A stretch of DNA of 5,345 bases from assembly GCA_036510515.1 (NCBI GenBank), contig DATCDS010000102.1:1-5345 (forward strand), given 5' to 3'. The DNA is from JALYSX01 sp036510515. GTDB lineage: Bacteria > Vulcanimicrobiota > Vulcanimicrobiia > Vulcanimicrobiales > Vulcanimicrobiaceae. Below are positions 4,964 to 5,345 of the stretch, in pieces (positions within the stretch are counted from its first letter, which is position 1; each line of letters begins with the position of its first letter). A model generated the notes under the pieces. It did not search any database and was not told the origin of the DNA. It worked only from the letters and a program-made list of their open reading frames with translations. A program made the translations under genes and the position numbers.

Positions 4964-5345
4964 ATGGTGATTCCTTTGATGCGCTCCGCAATGCGACTCC
5001 TTGCCGTTGTCCTTGTCGGCGCGATCTCGATCGGCGCCGATGCTCCGAGCGCCGATCAAATTTTCGCGCGCGCGTGGCAAACGTGGGAGGAGAGCGGTGA
5101 TCCGCCGTTCGTGCAGTTTACGATACCGTGCGAGGCGGGCATACGCTGCCAAACCAACGACGTGCGCATCACGATGCGAACGGCGGACGGTCTGCTGTAT
5201 ATCGAAACCGTCCCGACCGTTGCGGGGGAACGGCCAAGCGCGATCGTTCGCGGCGGCCAAATGTCCTTCGGAGGGATGAGCTTGGGGTTCTTCCGATCGC
5301 TTCGTGCGTCGCACGCGCCCGCCATCACGATCGCGCCCGATCCAT
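4964..5345 (+). CDS. Putative secreted protein, 3' end cut by window edge
   Basis: An open frame runs from ATG 4964 to the right edge without a stop (127 codons visible). It begins with a signal peptide: MRLLAVVLVGAISIGADA preceded by MVIPLMRSA, with likely cleavage after ADA or after the following PSA. The mature part begins DQIFARAWQTWEESGDPPFVQFTIPC, a helix followed by a beta-strand. It continues with strands such as DVRITMRTADGLLYIETV, and has two cysteines (in IPCEAGIRCQ) that could form a disulfide outside the cytoplasm. Starts at 4979 and 4991 would also leave a workable signal peptide, and none of the three has a strong Shine-Dalgarno. The layout (signal peptide, a D-[QED]-IFARA helix, PP-[FY]-V strand) resembles, from memory, an uncharacterised secreted family common in Candidatus Eremiobacterota. 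I cannot confirm this. It lies 20 bp after the prefix-domain gene and may belong to the same transcript. Confidence 0.72.
   Translation, partial: MVIPLMRSAMRLLAVVLVGAISIGADAPSADQIFARAWQTWEESGDPPFVQFTIPCEAGIRCQTNDVRITMRTADGLLYIETVPTVAGERPSAIVRGGQMSFGGMSLGFFRSLRASHAPAITIAPDP

Noticed and set aside
3924..4991. Minus-strand open frame of 355 codons
   Set aside because: It is antisense to padR and the prefix-domain gene, crosses the AT-rich promoter gap, and encodes a low-complexity arginine-rich product.

Overview
The window is GC-rich bacterial chromosome carrying nine protein genes, two of them cut by the window edges. I see no rRNA, tRNA, CRISPR array, insertion sequence or phage gene. Taxonomy is inferred only. 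The window combines a coproheme decarboxylase with conserved Tyr/Lys/His/Gln residues, a short PadR regulator paired with a permease-prefix-domain membrane protein (a pairing best known from Acidobacteria and similar phyla), and a secreted orphan protein. Together these suggest a poorly cultivated soil-type phylum such as Candidatus Eremiobacterota, or an acidobacterium-like lineage, rather than a proteobacterium or a classical Firmicute.

Region 1 (1-2693, + strand) is a tight housekeeping operon: nrdR (5' end outside the window), dut, panE and chdC. Spacings are 6 bp, a 4-bp overlap (GTGA) and 5 bp, so co-transcription and translational coupling are likely. The products are the repressor of ribonucleotide reductase genes, dUTPase (removes dUTP and makes dUMP for dTMP synthesis), a ketopantoate reductase family enzyme (pantothenate/CoA) and the last enzyme of the coproporphyrin-dependent heme pathway. 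The first two share deoxynucleotide metabolism. The last two are cofactor genes.

Region 2 (2639-3133) holds a DUF5069 gene on the minus strand. It runs into chdC tail to tail, and the two reading frames overlap by 55 bp. Its start faces a 96-bp divergent intergenic region that contains three CGCCGG hexamers spaced exactly 12 bp apart.

Region 3 (3134-3958, +) is an unrecognised membrane protein with four predicted membrane segments and a C-terminal domain predicted to lie outside the membrane.

Region 4 (3959-5345, +) begins with an 89-bp gap whose last 30 bases are strikingly AT-rich. It is followed by a probable three-gene unit: a short PadR-type repressor, a membrane protein that keeps the permease prefix domain but lacks any FtsX/MacB permease, and a secreted protein cut by the right edge. 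This compact PadR / orphan prefix-domain / secreted-protein unit is the most interesting part of the window, although its function cannot be read from the sequence.
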